From Hyphomonadaceae bacterium (lineage in GTDB: Bacteria; Pseudomonadota; Alphaproteobacteria; Caulobacterales; Aquidulcibacteraceae), in the NCBI GenBank assembly GCA_016791425.1, contig JAEUMQ010000008.1, positions 1 through 53,003 on the forward strand: a DNA stretch of 53,003 nucleotides, given 5' to 3'. The notes beneath the pieces are model-generated. The model saw only the letters and a program-made list of their open reading frames with translations, had not been told where the DNA came from and did not search any database. Positions 1 through 9,195 of this stretch are shown here, in pieces. Position numbers and translations under genes: made by a program. Positions within the stretch are counted from its first letter, which is position 1. Each line of letters opens with the position of its first letter.

Positions 1-662
1 CGGCGCAGGCCGCGATCGCTGCGGGCGGCGTGCGTGTGGAGGGCGTCGTTGTGGAGAAGGCGGCGGTGCTGGTGGCGGCGGGCGCCCGCCTCGACGATGC
101 GCCGGCGCATCCGTGGGTCTCGCGCGGCGGCGTGAAGCTCGCCCATGCGCTCGATGCGTTCGCGGTCGATCCGGCGGGACGCGTGTGCCTCGATGTCGGC
201 GCCTCGACGGGCGGCTTCACCGAGGTTCTCCTCGCGCGAGGCGCAGCGCAAGTGATCGCGGTGGACGTGGGCGAAGGCCAGCTCGATGCGCGCATCGCTT
301 CCGATCCCCGCGTGCGGTCGCTGCAAAAGACCGATGCGCGGGATCTCACCGCCGCGATGCTCGGGCAGGCGCCTTCGCTCATCGTGGCCGACGTGAGCTT
401 CATCGGGCTTGCGAAGGCGTTGCCGGCTCCGCTCTCGCTGGCTGCACGCGCGTGCGACCTTGTCGCGCTGGTGAAGCCGCAATTCGAATCCGGACCGCGC
501 GACAAGCCTGTGCTCGCCGAGGCCGAAGCGCGCGCCATCGCCGCGAGCGTCGTCGCCTCGCTCGATGGTCTCTGCGGCTTTCGCGTCAAGTCCGTGATCG
601 ACAGCCCGATCCGCGGCGGCGAGGGCGCCTTGGAGTTTCTCCTCCACGCGCGGCGCCCCTGA
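1..662 (+). CDS. tlyA: TlyA-family rRNA 2'-O-methyltransferase (5' truncated by window edge)
   Basis: TlyA enzymes methylate the ribose of rRNA cytidines and carry an N-terminal S4 RNA-binding domain before an FtsJ-like Rossmann methyltransferase. The frame is open to the left edge. The first visible codons read as the end of an S4 domain (AAIAAGGVRVEG), so the true start lies outside the window. The S4/MTase linker WVSRGGVKLAHAL, SAM motif I DVGASTGGFTEVLL, the acidic motif VADVSFIGL and the late motif LVKPQFE are all present in family order. The stop is followed at once by a hairpin shared with the convergent receptor gene. In related genomes tlyA often follows dxs, which cannot be checked here. 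Confidence 0.93.
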   Translation, partial: AQAAIAAGGVRVEGVVVEKAAVLVAAGARLDDAPAHPWVSRGGVKLAHALDAFAVDPAGRVCLDVGASTGGFTEVLLARGAAQVIAVDVGEGQLDARIASDPRVRSLQKTDARDLTAAMLGQAPSLIVADVSFIGLAKALPAPLSLAARACDLVALVKPQFESGPRDKPVLAEAEARAIAASVVASLDGLCGFRVKSVIDSPIRGGEGALEFLLHARRP

Positions 663-696
663 AAAGAAAAGGGCCCGACGCCGAAGCGCCGGGCCC
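661..696 (-). terminator. Intrinsic terminator of the TonB-dependent receptor gene (possibly bidirectional)
   Basis: On the minus strand an 11-bp, nearly perfect GC stem (GGGCCCGGCGC pairing with GCGTCGGGCCC) closes a TTCG tetraloop. It is followed by TTTTCTTTTC, a good U-tract for the receptor transcript. Read on the plus strand the stem is followed only by ATTCCTGT, so termination of tlyA would be weaker. Confidence 0.8.
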
Positions 697-720
697 ATTC
701 CTGTAGTCCAACCCTCGAAC

Positions 721-3096
721 TTAGAAGCTCTTGCGCGCGGTCACGCCGAAGGTGCGCGGCTGGTTCGTGTGGAAGCCAAGCCGTGCGCGCCCGCCGCGCT
801 CGCGGTCGAACGCGAGGTTGGCGTTTTCGTCGAACGCGTTGTTGACATAGGCGATGAGCGCCCAGTCGCCCGCTTCGAGGCCGGCCTGGAAGTTCGCGAT
901 CGTGTACGGATCGAGCTCCAGATCGAGCACCGTCGCGGCCGTGCCGGTGGCGCCGCCGAAGGCGAGCCCCGACACGAACGAGCGCGGATTGTTCACCTGA
1001 TCGGACGGCTGCGTGTACCGGCTGCCGAGATGCTGCGCCGACGCGCTCAGGAACGCTTGCGTGTCGGAGCCCGCGAACGCGACCGGCCAATAATAGGCCG
1101 CCGTCGCCGCCAGCATGTATTCCGGCACGGACGGGAGGCGGTTGCCCGACTGGATACCGCCGATCACGGCGCCCGAGCCGTCGCGCACGGTGGAGTCGAA
1201 TTCCGCCTCGGTATAATTTCCCGCAAGCGAAATCTCGAGGCCGCCGAGGCGCGAGGTGAGCTCCGCTTCGACGCCTGCGGCATGCGCTTCCGGCACGTTG
1301 AAGGCGATCCGCGACGAGCAGGACCCCGCATCAAGCGTCACCTGCAGGTCCTTGATGTCGTTGTAGAAGGCCGCGCCCGTGAACGTGATGTTGGCGCCGC
1401 CGAACTTCACGCCGGCCTCGTAGTTCCATGACGTTTCATCGTCATAGGACTGGAAGCCGCCGAAGATCGCCCGGTCCGACGCCGTGCAAAGCGGCACGTT
1501 GAGCGGATCGTTCACGCCGCCGAGCCGGAAGCCCTGCGAAGCCTGGGCGTTCACCGTGGTGCGGTCGTTGAGCGCATAGCTCACGATCACGCGCGGGGTG
1601 AACCCGTCGGACTCGGTCGTGTCGGTGCGGTTGTCGAGGTTGGAGAAGAGGCCGCCCGAGACGAACGCACGCTCTTCCTCGAAATCGTACCAGCGTCCCC
1701 CTGCCGTGACCGTCAGCTTGTCGGTGACCTCGAGGCTCGCTTCGCCGAAGATCGCGAGCTGGGTGATGTCGTAGGGCAGATCCGAGTTGTACGGCGAGTT
1801 GGCCGGGAAGCCGTTCGCCGTCGCCGCCGCGGTGCCCGCGCCGAGCGTGGCGTCGGTGTACGCGTCATAACCCGGCGTCGGGAGGCGCTGCGCATAGGTG
1901 CGCTGCACGTCCGAATAGAACGCGCCGATGAGCCACTGGAAGCGCCCTTCGGTGTTCGAGGCGAGCCGCACTTCCTGCGTGAACTGCTCAAGGTGCGTCG
2001 TGTCGCGCAGGTTCGACGGCAAGAGCACGGCCGCGGCCGGATAGCCGAGGTCCACCGAGACCGAGCCGGTCAGCGCCGAAGCGTCGCGGCTGACCAGGAT
2101 GTCGCGGTCGATGTAGCTGGAGATCGAGGTGAGCTCGACGCCGCCGAAGTCCACCGACGCGGTGATGTCGGCGAGGAACATCTCGTCGCTGAATTTCTCG
2201 CCGAGCAGGAGGAATTGCTGCCGCTCCTGGAAGGTGACGGGCGTGCGCGTCGTGGTGAACGGATTGGCGAAGAGGTTGTACACCTCCTGCCGGTTGAAGC
2301 CGTCCATCTCGATCTTCTGGTAGACGAGGCGCGGCGTGATCGTGACGTTGTCGTTCGGCTGCACAGAGAGCGAGATGCGCCCGCCCGTGCGCTCGCCGGA
2401 ATTGACGTCCTCGTCGATCGGGCGGCCTTCGCGCAGCGCGTCGATGAAGCCCGCATACTCGGTGTGATAGCCCACGATGCGCAGCGCCGCGGTTCCGTCC
2501 GCGAGCGGAACGTTCACCATCCCTTTGAGGTGGCCGCCCGTGCCGCCGTCGTCGATCGTGTTGAGATTGCCTTCCACCGAGCCTTCATACTCGGCGGTGT
2601 TGGGCTGGTTCGTGATGTAGCGGATCGTCCCGCCGACCGAGCCCGAGCCGAACAGCGTGCCTTGCGGGCCCCGCAGCGTCTCCACGCGGGAGAGGTCGTA
2701 GAGATCGAGGTCCGGCGTGAAGAGCGAGAGCGAAACCACCGATTCGTCGAGATAGACGCCGACTTGCTCCTTCACGCCCGGCTGGTCGCGGACGATCTGG
2801 CCGGCCGACACGCCGCGGATCGACACCTGGCTTTGCCCCGGCCCCAGATTCTGGATCGAGAGGCCCGCAACGTTGCGCGAGAGATCTTCCAGCGAGGTGG
2901 AGCCTGACCGCTCGATCGCACGCGCCGTCTGCGCGTTCACGGAAAAGGGAACGTCAAGCACGCTCGTGGCCCGCTTCGTCGCCGTGACGATGATCTCTTC
3001 CGACGTGGCGTCCTGCGCGTGGGCGAAGGCGGGCGCCGCCAGCGCCGCCGCGAACGCCGACGCAGTGAACAGCCAATTGGGTTTCTTGTTGCGCAT
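721..3096 (-). CDS. TonB-dependent outer-membrane receptor
   Basis: Outer-membrane active transporter energised by TonB-ExbBD. The 791-residue length fits the family. An N-terminal signal peptide ends near AHAQ at residue 28, followed by a TonB box-like EEIIVTAT at residues 33-40. The plug domain carries the hallmark RVETLRGPQGTLFGSG around residue 140. The beta-barrel fills the rest, and the protein ends in phenylalanine, the usual C-terminal signal for barrel assembly. It resembles the broad TBDR class expanded in Caulobacterales and sphingomonads. The substrate cannot be assigned, because no siderophore, vitamin or glycan genes are adjacent. The upstream region holds short direct repeats that may be regulatory. 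Confidence 0.95.
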   Translation of the reverse strand: MRNKKPNWLFTASAFAAALAAPAFAHAQDATSEEIIVTATKRATSVLDVPFSVNAQTARAIERSGSTSLEDLSRNVAGLSIQNLGPGQSQVSIRGVSAGQIVRDQPGVKEQVGVYLDESVVSLSLFTPDLDLYDLSRVETLRGPQGTLFGSGSVGGTIRYITNQPNTAEYEGSVEGNLNTIDDGGTGGHLKGMVNVPLADGTAALRIVGYHTEYAGFIDALREGRPIDEDVNSGERTGGRISLSVQPNDNVTITPRLVYQKIEMDGFNRQEVYNLFANPFTTTRTPVTFQERQQFLLLGEKFSDEMFLADITASVDFGGVELTSISSYIDRDILVSRDASALTGSVSVDLGYPAAAVLLPSNLRDTTHLEQFTQEVRLASNTEGRFQWLIGAFYSDVQRTYAQRLPTPGYDAYTDATLGAGTAAATANGFPANSPYNSDLPYDITQLAIFGEASLEVTDKLTVTAGGRWYDFEEERAFVSGGLFSNLDNRTDTTESDGFTPRVIVSYALNDRTTVNAQASQGFRLGGVNDPLNVPLCTASDRAIFGGFQSYDDETSWNYEAGVKFGGANITFTGAAFYNDIKDLQVTLDAGSCSSRIAFNVPEAHAAGVEAELTSRLGGLEISLAGNYTEAEFDSTVRDGSGAVIGGIQSGNRLPSVPEYMLAATAAYYWPVAFAGSDTQAFLSASAQHLGSRYTQPSDQVNNPRSFVSGLAFGGATGTAATVLDLELDPYTIANFQAGLEAGDWALIAYVNNAFDENANLAFDRERGGRARLGFHTNQPRTFGVTARKSF

Positions 3097-3192
3097 GAAT
3101 TCCCCTCACAGGTGTACGAATCGGTCGCGGAATTAACACGCCGACATCATTAATTTTGCGATTCTGGCCGCACGCTTGCCACGCAGCCGACG

Positions 3193-3257
3193 CAATGCGC
3201 GCGTCGTAACGGCGTGCGCGCCGCGGATCAATGCGCGCGTCGCCGCAACTTTGTTGC
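3193..3257. promoter_or_regulatory. Direct repeats and small inverted repeat upstream of the receptor gene
   Basis: The 215-bp gap between the receptor start and the GST gene contains two copies of CAATGCGCGCGTCG (3193-3206 and 3229-3242), spaced 36 bp start to start. Next to the second copy is the inverted repeat GCAAC-TTT-GTTGC (3245-3257). A repeated motif at regular spacing near a TBDR promoter would suit an operator, but no regulator is adjacent. With such GC-rich sequence, chance repetition is possible. Confidence 0.3.
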
Positions 3258-3311
3258 AAGCGCGTGTTTTCTTGGGATCGTGGCGTTTAGGGCGCAGCGC
3301 GCTGTTTCGCT

Positions 3312-3902
3312 TTACGCAGCGGCGTCCCAACTCGCCGCACGTTGATAAGCGGGCCGCGATTGGCAGCGCTCGACATACGCGTCGAGCGCTGCGCGGCCGT
3401 CCGGAAGCGCGCCGAACTGTTTCATGAAGCCCACGCTGGACCCGACCAGCACGTCTGCGGCGGTGAAACGATCGCCGAGGATCCATGGCCCCGGCCGCAA
3501 GCCCGCCTCCAGCGTTTCGAGCATGAGATCGAAGCTGCCATAGCCGGAGCGCGTCTTGTTCGGCGCGGCGCCGGAGAACTTCTCCATCATCGCTGGCTCG
3601 ATCACGGCGTTGGTGTAGAGGCACCATTGCACGAAGGCGGCGCGTTTGGGCTCGCCGACCGCAACGCCGAGCTTGGCCTGGGGATAGGCGTCGGCCAGAT
3701 AGAGCGCGATGGCGCCTGAATCCCACAGTTTTGCGGGCCCATCGATCAGCGCGGGCACCTTGCCCATGGGCGAGGCGGCGAGGAATTCGGGATCCCGCTT
3801 CACCGCCTCGTCGGCGGCGATCCGCTCATAGGGCTGGCCAAGCTCTTCCAGGAGCCAGCCGATCCGCATCGCGCGCGTCTTGGGAATCCAGTAGAATTTC
3901 AT
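3312..3902 (-). CDS. Glutathione S-transferase family protein
   Basis: Cytosolic GST fold of 196 residues. The thioredoxin-like N-terminal domain (about 1-75) shows the opening MKFYWIPKTRAMR, the GKVPALID segment with the conserved cis-proline at residue 50, and WDSGAIALYLAD, matching the glutathione-binding D/E-S pair. The helical C-terminal half contains WILGDRFTAADVLVG, the usual N-capping box region of GSTs. Substrate specificity is not inferable. It is transcribed toward the receptor gene but separated by a 215-bp regulatory-looking gap, so co-transcription is not obvious. Confidence 0.9.
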   Translation of the reverse strand: MKFYWIPKTRAMRIGWLLEELGQPYERIAADEAVKRDPEFLAASPMGKVPALIDGPAKLWDSGAIALYLADAYPQAKLGVAVGEPKRAAFVQWCLYTNAVIEPAMMEKFSGAAPNKTRSGYGSFDLMLETLEAGLRPGPWILGDRFTAADVLVGSSVGFMKQFGALPDGRAALDAYVERCQSRPAYQRAASWDAAA

Positions 3903-3995
3903 GGGGGTTCTCCGGCCGCCCTCTTAGCCCATGAGGACGCAGGTTAGCGACATCTTAATGGAGTTCTGCGATGGGGACGGAGGAGATCGCGTCCC

Positions 3996-5138
3996 TTGCA
4001 GAACGGCGTGCGAAACTTGGCGTTGATCCGCGAGAGCGGCTCGACCTCGCGCGTGCTGAACCTGCCGCTGATCGCCGAGCGCCATGGCGAGACGCCCGAG
4101 TACAAGGCAAAGCCGCTCTTCCGCAATCCGCGCCTCAACACGGCGCTCATCCTCAAGCACGTCGTGCGCCCGGCCGAACGCGGCTGCTTCGGAACCGCGC
4201 CGATCAATTCCACCAAGATCGTGCTGCCGTTCTCCTCCGCCGAGCTGCGGCTGGGGGGACGCTCGCTTTTCTACGGCGAACGCAATTTCGAGCGCGTGCT
4301 GCGCGATGCGCTGGGCGCCCAGAAGGACGACCTCGCGCACGATCTGGAGCTCTTGCGCCTGCTCGACAGCCTGCCGTCCTTCGATCCGTTTCTGCTGCGC
4401 GAGCGCCTGCGTCAGTCCGGCTACGATCCCGCGCAATGCTATTTCGAGATGTCGGAAGCCGACGTCATGCGCATGCGCGGCTTTGTCTCAAAGGAGATCG
4501 AGCGGCTGGTGGCGCTCGCCTACGCCAACAGCCCCAGCGCGCGCGAGTTGTCGGCCCGGCTGGCCGAGAAGCTGATGACGGACGAGACGGCAAAGCCCCT
4601 CGATCCGCTGCGCCAGACCTTGCGGCTTTCGCCAGGCGAATATCGCGAGGGCGTCTTCGCCTGGCGCGGTTTCCTCTATTACAAATGGGTCTCCGACGAG
4701 CTCGCCCCCCAGCTCTCCCACCTTTCGCGCGAGATCCTCGCCGCCAAGATCATCGGCGCGCCGGCCGAGGATCGCGAGATCATCAACGACATCCGCCAGA
4801 AGATCGTAGATCATCTCGGTGTCGGCGCGAGCTGCATCAACGAGGCCATCAACGAATACGCCGTCGCCTTCTCCGCCCTCGCCGAGGGCCATCCCGCCGT
4901 GTTCCGCGAGTTTCTTCTCAAGGCGCCGTCGATGTTCGTTCCCATCGGCCAGGCGGTCGGCGTCATCCAGCACGTGCACTCGTTCTGGCGCTTCCGCTTT
5001 CCCGTGCGCCGCATCGCGTTGACCATCCCCGCCGATGACGCGCTGGACATGTTCGTCGATCTGGAAGCGACGCTGGGCGGCATGGATGTGATCGCCGACG
5101 CCGCGAGCGCCGATCGCTTTCGCACCGTTTCCTTGTGA
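3996..5138 (+). CDS. Uncharacterised 380-residue protein
   Basis: I do not recognise a family. A TTG start at 3996 is chosen because GGAGGAG lies about 10 bases upstream. An ATG at 3971 belongs to another frame, and no in-frame ATG lies near the N-terminus. The protein has no signal peptide or membrane helix. It alternates charged helices with conserved-looking blocks (GCFGTAPINSTKIVLPF, RSLFYGERNFERVL, GVFAWRGFLYYKW) and ends with MFVDLEATLGGMDVI. The low-drift composition suggests a genuinely conserved intracellular protein, perhaps with a C-terminal helical domain. The lipoprotein gene downstream begins about 107 bases after its stop. Confidence 0.75.
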   Translation: MQNGVRNLALIRESGSTSRVLNLPLIAERHGETPEYKAKPLFRNPRLNTALILKHVVRPAERGCFGTAPINSTKIVLPFSSAELRLGGRSLFYGERNFERVLRDALGAQKDDLAHDLELLRLLDSLPSFDPFLLRERLRQSGYDPAQCYFEMSEADVMRMRGFVSKEIERLVALAYANSPSARELSARLAEKLMTDETAKPLDPLRQTLRLSPGEYREGVFAWRGFLYYKWVSDELAPQLSHLSREILAAKIIGAPAEDREIINDIRQKIVDHLGVGASCINEAINEYAVAFSALAEGHPAVFREFLLKAPSMFVPIGQAVGVIQHVHSFWRFRFPVRRIALTIPADDALDMFVDLEATLGGMDVIADAASADRFRTVSL

Positions 5139-5245
5139 CGGATGTTTCATCCCAGCTTCCACAGCTGGGGCGGGCGCCGGCCTTGTCTTCGCCGCCATGC
5201 GGCGGCATGCCGCGCCCACGTGAGGCAATGGGCGGAACGGTTTCG

Positions 5246-6130
5246 ATGCAACGCAAGGCGGCTTTGATCGCGCTTCTTGCGCTCGCGGCAAGCGCGTGCG
5301 CGGGCGCAAGCTCTGGCTCGGGGACGAGCGCGCCGGTCGCTGCCGCGTCCGGCTCATCCGATCCCGTGATCGAGGCCGCCGAGGCCTACGCCGCCTATCG
5401 CGCCGATGTCGCGGCGCTGCGGCAAGCGGAGCTCGGCTCCATGCGCGACCTGGAAGCGGCGCTGGAACGCGCGGCGCGGCACAATCGCGTCTCGCTGCAG
5501 CGCGGCTGGATCGCCTATGGCGCGCTGCACGCCTCCCAATCGCGCACCTTCCGCGACGGCGTCGTGCGCGCCGCACGCCGCCTCGGGCGCGAGACCGTGC
5601 TGACCGCGCTGGAGCGCGGCGGCGCCGATCCGGTGGATGCGCGCGGCGAGCGTGACGCGCTCGGCCTTATCTATGCTTCGGGCGCGTCCGATGTCGCCGC
5701 AGCGGAAACTGCGGCGCTCAATCTGGAAGGGCAGGCGAGCGCGGCGAGCAGCTGGCCCAATCCCAGTCCGAGCGCGCGCGCCGCACGCCTCCGTCGCCTC
5801 GGCGCCGCGAGCTTCGCTGGCCGTCCGGAGCTGCGGCCCTTCACGCTCGACACGCCGCTGCGTGGGCGCCCGATGCCAGTCGCCCCTGCGCGCGAGGCGA
5901 TCGCGCGTCGCATGACCGCGCTGGCGGCGATGCGGATCCTTGAAGCGGAGCCGGCGCGCATGCAGCGCGTCCTCGACGATGCGCAGACGCAGACCTGCCT
6001 GCGCATGGCCAACCTGCAATTCTATCAATGCGTCTCCGTCACCCACACGCCCGACGAGGCCGCCTATTGCCTCTCGCGCCATGCCTTGCGCGAGGTGAGC
6101 GGCTGCATGTCCTTCGCGCCCGCGACCTGA
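5246..6130 (+). CDS. Putative lipoprotein, uncharacterised
   Basis: The open frame extends to 5135, but ATG 5246 is preferred because it begins a classic lipoprotein signal: MQRKAALIALLALAASAC, with the cysteine at residue 18. ATG 5228 in the same frame is the alternative. The 294-residue product is Ala/Arg-rich and largely helical (AYAAYRADVAALRQAEL). Three cysteines fall in a C-terminal block (QTCLRMANLQFYQC, YCLSRHALREVSGC) that looks disulfide-bonded, as expected for a periplasmic-side lipoprotein. No family is recognised. A strong hairpin follows the stop. Confidence 0.7.
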   Translation: MQRKAALIALLALAASACAGASSGSGTSAPVAAASGSSDPVIEAAEAYAAYRADVAALRQAELGSMRDLEAALERAARHNRVSLQRGWIAYGALHASQSRTFRDGVVRAARRLGRETVLTALERGGADPVDARGERDALGLIYASGASDVAAAETAALNLEGQASAASSWPNPSPSARAARLRRLGAASFAGRPELRPFTLDTPLRGRPMPVAPAREAIARRMTALAAMRILEAEPARMQRVLDDAQTQTCLRMANLQFYQCVSVTHTPDEAAYCLSRHALREVSGCMSFAPAT

Positions 6131-6135
6131 AATGA

Positions 6136-6167
6136 GAAGAGGCCGCCCCCTTGGGGACGGCCTCTTC
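6136..6167. terminator. Bidirectional hairpin terminator between convergent genes
   Basis: GAAGAGGCCG and its partner CGGCCTCTTC enclose CCCCCTTGGGGA, giving a long GC stem between the lipoprotein gene and the convergent glycine-zipper gene. No long T-run follows on either side, so strength is uncertain, but location and stem fit a shared terminator. Confidence 0.65.
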
Positions 6168-6188
6168 CATGTTCAGTGGATGGAGGGC

Positions 6189-6761
6189 TTACCGGTCCGG
6201 GCGCCAGCGTCCGTCGCGGCCCTGGCAGAACCGCACGCGCTCGCTGCGGGGCCGGCCGTAATCGTCGCGGTAGCGCATCGTCCGCCACTCGCAGCTGTTC
6301 TGCGCGTAGCGGGGCCCGTATTCGTAAGGCCCCCCGCGCAGGTCGCGGTCGTCGCGCGGGCCACGCAGATCGCGCGGCTCGGGGCCGGCATAGCGGGGGT
6401 CGTAGCGGTCGTCGCCGCCATAATAGGCGTCGCCCTGAGGGACGTTGGCGTCGCAGCGCGCCGAGCCGCGGCCGATCGCGCCGCCGGCGATGCCGCCGAG
6501 CACCGCGCCGCCGACCGAGCCGTCGGACTGGTCGTGCGCGACGTTGTTGCCGATGACCGCGCCCAGGATGGCGCCGATCACCGCGCCGCCGGCGGTGCGG
6601 GCGTTGCGCTCTTGTTGGCAGCGCCGGACGTCCTCATAGGTCGGGCCGGGCTGATAGACTTCCACGTTGGAGGGGCCGGCGAACGCCGGTTGAGCCAGAA
6701 TGGGGCTTGCGGCCAGGCTCGCCGCCAACGCCCCCACAGCGACCAGAACTTGACCACGCAT
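6189..6761 (-). CDS. Glycine-zipper (17-kDa-antigen-like) envelope protein
   Basis: 190 residues. A signal peptide (MRGQVLVAVGALAASLAASPILAQ) precedes a short linker and a glycine-zipper block of alternating GxxxG motifs (AGGAVIGAILGAVIGNN, GGAVLGGIAGGAIGRG) around residues 57-100. Such blocks in Rickettsia 17-kDa antigen/YMGG-like proteins pack against or insert into membranes. The C-terminal half is low-complexity Asp/Arg/Tyr/Gly (DDRYDPRYAGPEPRDLRG) and ends with a Cys pair. It is probably an envelope-stability protein. There is no lipobox, so it is likely periplasmic or outer-membrane associated. Confidence 0.8.
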   Translation of the reverse strand: MRGQVLVAVGALAASLAASPILAQPAFAGPSNVEVYQPGPTYEDVRRCQQERNARTAGGAVIGAILGAVIGNNVAHDQSDGSVGGAVLGGIAGGAIGRGSARCDANVPQGDAYYGGDDRYDPRYAGPEPRDLRGPRDDRDLRGGPYEYGPRYAQNSCEWRTMRYRDDYGRPRSERVRFCQGRDGRWRPDR

Positions 6762-6869
6762 TGCAGAACTCCTCTGTCTGTGGAGCGGATGAAATCAAAC
6801 TCGGGCTGAACGCAGCATGAAGCGCGAACTCAGACGGAAACGAGCCCAAACCGGGGCCCGAAAGCGCTC

Positions 6870-8168
6870 ATGAAGCGGCTGAATCGCCTTGCCCGGGCCC
6901 GGCCGGCCCAGGCGCGGGGCCCCGGGCCTCCCCCAGGCGTCGAGGCCGAGCTCACCTTGGCCGAGATGGGCGCCCGCGGCGACGCCGTCGCCCGCCTGGA
7001 CGGCGCCCGGGTCTATGCGCCGTTTACGCTGCCGGGCGAGCGCGTCCGCGCCCGGGTCATGGGCGAGCGGGCCGAAGTGCTTGAATTCCTGGCTGAGAGC
7101 CCCGAACGCGTTGATGCGCCGTGCAGGCTCTTCGGGATCTGCGGCGGCTGCCAGCTGCAGCACTGGGAGGAGGGCGCGAGGCTTGCCTGGAAACGCGACG
7201 AGGTCGTGCGCGCGCTCGCCCGCCGCCGCGTGGAGGCCGAGGTTGAGCCCGCCCTCGCCGCCTGGGGCGAGGGCCGCCGCCGCGCGACGCTGCACGCCGA
7301 ACGCGTCGGCCGGCGCGTCGCTCTGGGCTTCATGGAGCGCGGCGGCGCACGCATTCAGGCGCTGGAAGCATGCCCCGCGCTCGCGCCCGCGCTGGAGGCA
7401 GCGCTGCCCGCGCTCGTCGAACTCGGCGCGCTCTTCGCCCCGCCGCGCGGCGAGGTGACGCTTGCCTGCTTCATTGGCGTAAGCGGAATCGACGTGAACC
7501 TCAAGGGCGCCGGACGCCTGCTCGCGCGCGACCGCGAAGTCCTGGAGCGGGCCGCGAAAATCGCCGAGGCGCACGATCTCGCCCGCATCTCGCTCGACGG
7601 CGACACGGTCATCATGCGGCGTCGCCCAATTGTGCGCATGGGCGAGGTGCTGGTCGATCCCCCGCCGGGCGCGTTCCTGCAGCCGACCTTCGCCGGCGAA
7701 GCCGCCATCGCCGCGCTCGTGATGCCGGCGCTTCAGGGCGCCAAGCGCATCATCGATCTCTTCTCAGGCTGCGGGCCTTTTGCATTGCGCGCGGCCGCGA
7801 TCGCGCCGACGCACGCGGTCGATTCCGAAGCGCCCATGCTCGAGGCTTTGAAGCGCGCCGCCGACGCCGCCAATCTGAACGTCACGGTCGAGCGCCGCGA
7901 TCTATTCCGCACGCCGGTCGCGGCGCTGGAGATGAAGCGCTTCGACGCCGCCATCCTCGATCCCCCGCGCGCCGGCGCACGGCTGCAGACCGAGCAGCTC
8001 GCCGCCTCGAAGATCACGCGCATCGCGTCGGTCTCGTGCGATCCGGCCACCTTCGCCCGCGACGCGCGCATCCTCATCGACGCCGGCTTCCGCCTGACGC
8101 GCGTAACGCCCATCGACCAGTTCCGCTGGAGCGCCCACATCGAGATCGTCGGCGCCTTCGAACGATGA
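6870..8168 (+). CDS. RumA/RlmD-like RNA (uracil-5)-methyltransferase
   Basis: SAM-dependent m5U methyltransferase of the TrmA/RumA family, 432 residues, the size of RlmD. A TRAM-like beta domain (about 25-75) is followed by the iron-sulfur cysteines C85, C91 and C94, with a fourth at C168; this C-x5-C-x2-C...C pattern is the RumA [4Fe-4S] signature. SAM motif I is DLFSGCGPFAL, the DPPRAG block is present, and the catalytic nucleophile lies in SVSCDPATFARD. The target is most likely 23S rRNA, though the exact uridine cannot be told. The stop lies 3 bases from that of the convergent glycosyltransferase gene. Confidence 0.92.
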   Translation: MKRLNRLARARPAQARGPGPPPGVEAELTLAEMGARGDAVARLDGARVYAPFTLPGERVRARVMGERAEVLEFLAESPERVDAPCRLFGICGGCQLQHWEEGARLAWKRDEVVRALARRRVEAEVEPALAAWGEGRRRATLHAERVGRRVALGFMERGGARIQALEACPALAPALEAALPALVELGALFAPPRGEVTLACFIGVSGIDVNLKGAGRLLARDREVLERAAKIAEAHDLARISLDGDTVIMRRRPIVRMGEVLVDPPPGAFLQPTFAGEAAIAALVMPALQGAKRIIDLFSGCGPFALRAAAIAPTHAVDSEAPMLEALKRAADAANLNVTVERRDLFRTPVAALEMKRFDAAILDPPRAGARLQTEQLAASKITRIASVSCDPATFARDARILIDAGFRLTRVTPIDQFRWSAHIEIVGAFER

Positions 8169-8171
8169 GGC

Positions 8172-9086
8172 TTATTTGAAGACGACGGGATTGATCGATG
8201 TCTGGTAATCGCCCGTCGCCGACCCGTGCTGGACGACGGTCGGCTCGGTAAGCGCATAGAGCCCGGCGCGCGTCTCGTTGTCGCCCATCATGTAGGCCGC
8301 GGTGATGAAGGTCCGTCCGACCGCCAGGCGCTTCAATTCGGGAAAGCGCGTCACTGTCTGGTACATCCGCGCCGCATAGGCGCGGTTGATGAGGAAACAG
8401 CAGGTCGTGTTCGGCACTTTCTTCCGGAACCTGTGCAGGAAATCCGGATCGCCTTGCTGTGGAGGCGCTCTCAGATTGTCCACCGACAAGGTCTTGATGC
8501 TGAACCCGCCGCCCAGATCGACATAGATGTAGCTGGAGGGATCCACCTTGGCCGACAGAGCGATGATCGTCTCCAGCCGATCTGCGCTCTCCTCCTTGAC
8601 GATGACATCGTCCTCGCAGACCACTGCCAGCTCGCAATCGGACTCCATGAACGCCGCGAGCACCCGAAGGTGCTTGTCCGTGAGCGCCATATGGATGTAG
8701 TGGAACCGCTCGTCGTAGGCGGTCAGAGGCCGGCGAAAAGCCTTCCAGACCGAATGGATATCCGCCGCAAGCTTGCGAGCGCGCTCCATGAAGGGCCTCG
8801 TGCGTTCGAAGAACCGCCGCTGGCATCGTTCTTCCCAGCGCCAGGCCAGCGCCTGGGCCAAGCGGAATTTCCATTCGGACTGAGGCCCCGCGAAGGAGGC
8901 CTGGTATCCGACCAGGCTTGTCGCCTGCAGCAGCGGAACCTGCGCGCGCAGCCTCTCCAGCGCCGGAAGGAGGTACGCGAGCCGGGCGTCGTCGTGATTG
9001 TGTATGACGTAGACCGCTGTGCGCGGCCCCGCCGAACCGCGTTCGACTTTTTCGGCGACTTCGTCTCTTATTTCCTCACCGATCAT
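8172..9086 (-). CDS. Putative glycosyltransferase (GT25-like)
   Basis: About 304 residues from ATG 9086, which has GAGGGGAG just upstream. A GTG extension to 9131 has no ribosome-binding site. The N-terminus [11 protein letters not shown] looks like the start of a nucleotide-sugar-binding fold. The middle contains [13 protein letters not shown] followed by LAVVCEDDV, resembling the H..hW..h...ALIhEDDh block of GT25-type transferases, where the acidic motif binds metal. The C-terminus has [13 protein letters not shown], like the late acceptor-site loop of these enzymes. It is soluble with no membrane segment. The acceptor is unknown, perhaps LPS or capsule. No other surface-glycan genes are near. 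Confidence 0.6.
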   Translation of the reverse strand: MIGEEIRDEVAEKVERGSAGPRTAVYVIHNHDDARLAYLLPALERLRAQVPLLQATSLVGYQASFAGPQSEWKFRLAQALAWRWEERCQRRFFERTRPFMERARKLAADIHSVWKAFRRPLTAYDERFHYIHMALTDKHLRVLAAFMESDCELAVVCEDDVIVKEESADRLETIIALSAKVDPSSYIYVDLGGGFSIKTLSVDNLRAPPQQGDPDFLHRFRKKVPNTTCCFLINRAYAARMYQTVTRFPELKRLAVGRTFITAAYMMGDNETRAGLYALTEPTVVQHGSATGDYQTSINPVVFK

Positions 9087-9195
9087 CTTCTCCCCTCGGG
9101 CGCCCGGTGGAATCGGTCGCCTCTCTAGCACAGCCGATCGGGCCGGGCAGGGGCTCCGGGGAGGCGAGCGGATCGGACGCAGAGGTCGCCAGGAA

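Noticed and set aside
9019-9195. Upstream extension of the YcgN gene
   Set aside because: It overlaps the opposite-strand glycosyltransferase and has no family similarity; ATG 9196 gives the correct N-terminus.
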